This document shows positions 7,892 through 9,030 of a stretch of DNA of 9,030 nt, piece by piece (the stretch's first letter is position 1; every line of letters starts with the position of its first letter). The notes beneath the pieces are model-generated. The model made no database searches, was not told the origin of the DNA, and saw only the letters and a program-made list of their open reading frames with translations. The position numbers were made by a program, and so were the translations under genes. Origin of the DNA: JBCCSZ01 sp039199225 (GTDB taxonomy: Bacteria > Bacteroidota > Bacteroidia > Chitinophagales > Saprospiraceae); NCBI GenBank assembly GCA_039199225.1, contig JBCCSZ010000317.1, forward strand, positions 1-9,030, read 5' to 3'.

Positions 7892-7899
7892 TACCTTTG
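7892..7899 (+). promoter_or_regulatory. Candidate Bacteroidota promoter -7 box
   Basis: TACCTTTG matches the TAnnTTTG consensus of Bacteroidota primary sigma-factor promoters. No TTG/TTTG stands at the usual upstream spacing; the nearest, TTTG at 7876-7879, leaves only 12 bp. The position where the -33 box would be expected is occupied by the right half of the palindrome at 7853-7870. Transcription would start at about 7904-7906 and give a leader of about 300 nt before the gene at 8207. Confidence 0.45.
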
Positions 7900-7904
7900 T
7901 CTAT

Positions 7905-7939
7905 GTGAAAAAGAAAGTTATGACTTTTAGTTTTTTCAC
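7905..7939 (+). ncRNA. Candidate 5'-leader hairpin
   Basis: The left arm is continuous from 7905 to 7918 (GTGAAAAA then GAAAGT). The right arm is ACTTTT at 7923-7928, a 3-nt bulge, then TTTTTCAC at 7932-7939. The loop is TATG. That is 14 base pairs, one of them G-U. If the TAnnTTTG box at 7892 is used, the RNA would begin almost exactly at the base of this stem. It does not match a riboswitch class I know. The weak A-U pairing limits confidence. Confidence 0.35.
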
Positions 7940-8206
7940 GACTCCCACAAACCACTAAAGAACAAGCAGACAAAAGACGATTCAATTACCCCGGTGCATT
8001 GATCTCCCCCTTTTGAGGCTTTTCTTTTCGATTTTAAGCACATTCCATAACCGATTTAAGCGCATTGTACAGCCAATAAAGCTGTCCAATAGCTAGTCAC
8101 TTCCTGCTTTAAAATCACTGGATATATGTCTGTTGACGTATGTCCTGACTCTATTCATATGTCTATTCTTGAATTTTCTTTAACTAATTTAAAATATCTA
8201 AATCTC

Positions 8207-8632
8207 ATGAAAAGAATGAAGATGACTCAAAGGAAAAAGCACCTTGCTTCTCTGGTGTGCTTCCTTTTGGCCTGCTTTCTTTTCAGTGTCGACTTGAGTG
8301 CGCAGTACTACCCGCGACTGGTAGAAGAGGCGCAAGCACAGACGATGCTGAGCAATGAAATTCCTACTCTGGAGAACGCTGTTGGGAACCTTGTTCCAAA
8401 TAGTCCTGAGTATGTATTGGCTGAGCGGAAGTACAACTTGTATGTACACACCTGGGAAACTCTGACTGGTGGGGAGAGTGTCGAAAATGCATTGACATCT
8501 GCCTATGGAGAGTTTGCTGCAGCTCCTAACGGCTACAAAGCCGACTTGGATGAATTCACCCAACAGGACAAGGAAGTGGTGAATTATGGCGACCAGGCAT
8601 TTGATGAACTGGTAAACTTTTTAAGAGAATAA
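8207..8632 (+). CDS. Small exported protein of unknown function
   Basis: I chose the ATG at 8207 (141 aa) because it starts a good signal peptide: basic MKRMKMTQRKKH, a hydrophobic core from Leu13 to about Leu30, and a likely cleavage after Leu-Ser-Ala32, giving a mature N-terminus of QYYPRL. The in-frame ATG at 8126 would add 27 residues lacking signal character, and its DNA is AT-rich like the spacer. LLAC at residues 20-23 resembles a lipobox, but the strongly hydrophobic FLFSV that follows favours ordinary signal peptidase I cleavage. The mature part (about 109 aa) is acidic, has no cysteine, and appears mostly helical (EEAQAQTMLSNEIPTLENAV, then a C-terminal FDELVNFLRE). I recognise no domain or catalytic motif. 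No strong Shine-Dalgarno sequence is present, which is normal in Bacteroidota. It lies 57 bp upstream of another secreted-protein gene, so the two are probably co-expressed; a partner or accessory role for that protein is only a guess. Confidence 0.8.
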   Translation: MKRMKMTQRKKHLASLVCFLLACFLFSVDLSAQYYPRLVEEAQAQTMLSNEIPTLENAVGNLVPNSPEYVLAERKYNLYVHTWETLTGGESVENALTSAYGEFAAAPNGYKADLDEFTQQDKEVVNYGDQAFDELVNFLRE

Positions 8633-8654
8633 ACAGCCTGACCACTGTTTATTT
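8627..8654 (+). promoter_or_regulatory. Hairpin overlapping the stop codon; possible weak terminator or attenuator
   Basis: GAATAAACAG at 8627-8636 pairs with CTGTTTATTT at 8645-8654 (nine Watson-Crick pairs and one G-U) around the 8-nt loop CCTGACCA. The stop codon TAA at 8630-8632 is inside the left arm. The right arm is T-rich but no clean T run follows. It could reduce read-through into the next gene or protect the upstream mRNA end. Confidence 0.4.
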
Positions 8655-8689
8655 CCATTTGTCCATATAAAAGTTAAACGTAACGTCTC

Positions 8690-9030
8690 ATGGAAAAAAA
8701 TTATTTTACATTTTCTAAAATTCAGGCTGTTCTCTTTGTGATGCTGACCTTTGTGTTCGGCGCACAAATTGCTATGGGGCAGACCTGTACAGCCCCAAAC
8801 CAGTGTACACCGACACCTGGTTTCCCGGATGCTCCGGCAAGCTTGACTTGTGGTGCGGGCTTTACTGCTACGGCCGTTTTTACGGAAACCTTCGACAATG
8901 GCTTTGGCGTATTTGTCGAAGATGATGTTGTTGGCGGACCAAATCCTAATGATTTAACTGTTAGTACGGATGGTGACACACCATCTGGTGGAACAGGTCC
9001 TGAAACAACTGCTGGTTGTAATGGTACTAC
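8690..9030 (+). CDS. Secreted protein with MAM-like N-terminal region, 3'-truncated
   Basis: The frame is open from ATG 8690 to the window end (113 complete codons), so only the N-terminus is visible. A clear signal peptide covers residues 1-30: MEKNYFTFSK, then the hydrophobic core AVLFVMLTFVFGAQIAMG, with likely cleavage before Q31. A Cys-rich start follows (C33, C39, C54). Residues about 60-112 read AVFTETFDNGFGVFVEDDVV, then a turn and DTPSGGTGPETTAGC. The T-P-S-x-G-T-G-P element and the FxETFDNGFG strand resemble MAM/concanavalin-like domains of Bacteroidota extracellular proteins, but the homology is short and incomplete. By context it is another large exported protein, plausibly with a T9SS tail beyond the window. 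It follows the 8207 gene by 57 bp with no obvious promoter between them, suggesting one operon, though a hairpin at 8627-8654 could lower expression of this gene. Confidence 0.85.
   Translation, partial: MEKNYFTFSKIQAVLFVMLTFVFGAQIAMGQTCTAPNQCTPTPGFPDAPASLTCGAGFTATAVFTETFDNGFGVFVEDDVVGGPNPNDLTVSTDGDTPSGGTGPETTAGCNGT

Larger units (their letters stand above)
7635..8206. other. Gene-free, AT-rich intergenic region
   Basis: No frame here has coding character; the longest plausible start gives only a 17-codon peptide. Structured elements are an inverted repeat (7724-7776), an 18-bp palindrome (7853-7870), a TAnnTTTG box (7892-7899), a hairpin (7905-7939), and two direct copies plus one inverted copy of a GATTTTAAGC-like motif (8030-8116). 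CTGAACGnnnGTCA-like sequence occurs twice, near 7635 and 7691. TATGTC occurs three times at 8125, 8139 and 8158. The region probably carries the promoter and a long leader for the genes beginning at 8207. Confidence 0.6.

Noticed and set aside
8126..8206. Upstream ATG at 8126 for the small exported protein
   Set aside because: It would bury the signal peptide behind 27 residues; the ATG at 8207 gives a standard signal peptide.
8207..8278. Lipoprotein signal (LLAC) in the small exported protein
   Set aside because: The residues after the Cys are strongly hydrophobic and a better signal peptidase I site (LSA before Q) follows, so lipidation is less likely, though not excluded.

Overview
The window looks like a chromosomal segment of a Bacteroidota bacterium, most likely a Saprospiria/Lewinella-like marine lineage. 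The assignment rests on a type IX secretion (T9SS) C-terminal sorting tail, HYR/Ig-like cysteine-rich repeats, a dockerin-like/cohesin-like module of the kind common in that group, TAnnTTTG-type promoter sequence and start codons without clear Shine-Dalgarno sites. All supported genes are on the + strand.

Positions 1-7574 are the 3' part of a giant surface or secreted protein whose start lies upstream of the window (at least 2,523 residues are visible). In order it holds: an in-frame tandem array of 82-residue (246-bp) Ig-like units, nearly identical at the DNA level until about position 1350; a DPCSC-type cysteine-containing domain I cannot name; a long block of HYR-like domains with recurring RTWxxTDxCGNT motifs; a short carboxypeptidase-regulatory-like domain; a split dockerin-like calcium-binding module; a cohesin-like domain; and a type A T9SS sorting tail. 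It is probably exported to the cell surface as an adhesin, matrix or scaffold protein.

Positions 7575-8206 contain no convincing gene. They hold a terminator-like hairpin just after the giant gene, a bulged AT-rich inverted repeat, a perfect 18-bp palindrome beside a TAnnTTTG box, a hairpin that would lie at the very 5' end of a transcript from that box, and short repeated motifs nearer the next gene.

Positions 8207-8632 encode a small (141 aa) exported protein of unknown function. After 57 bp, a second large secreted protein begins at 8690 and runs off the window; its signal peptide is followed by a MAM-like stretch. The last two genes are probably co-transcribed, with a hairpin overlapping the stop codon of the first. 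The region reads as a cell-envelope/secretome locus. I see no mobile element, tRNA, rRNA or CRISPR array.
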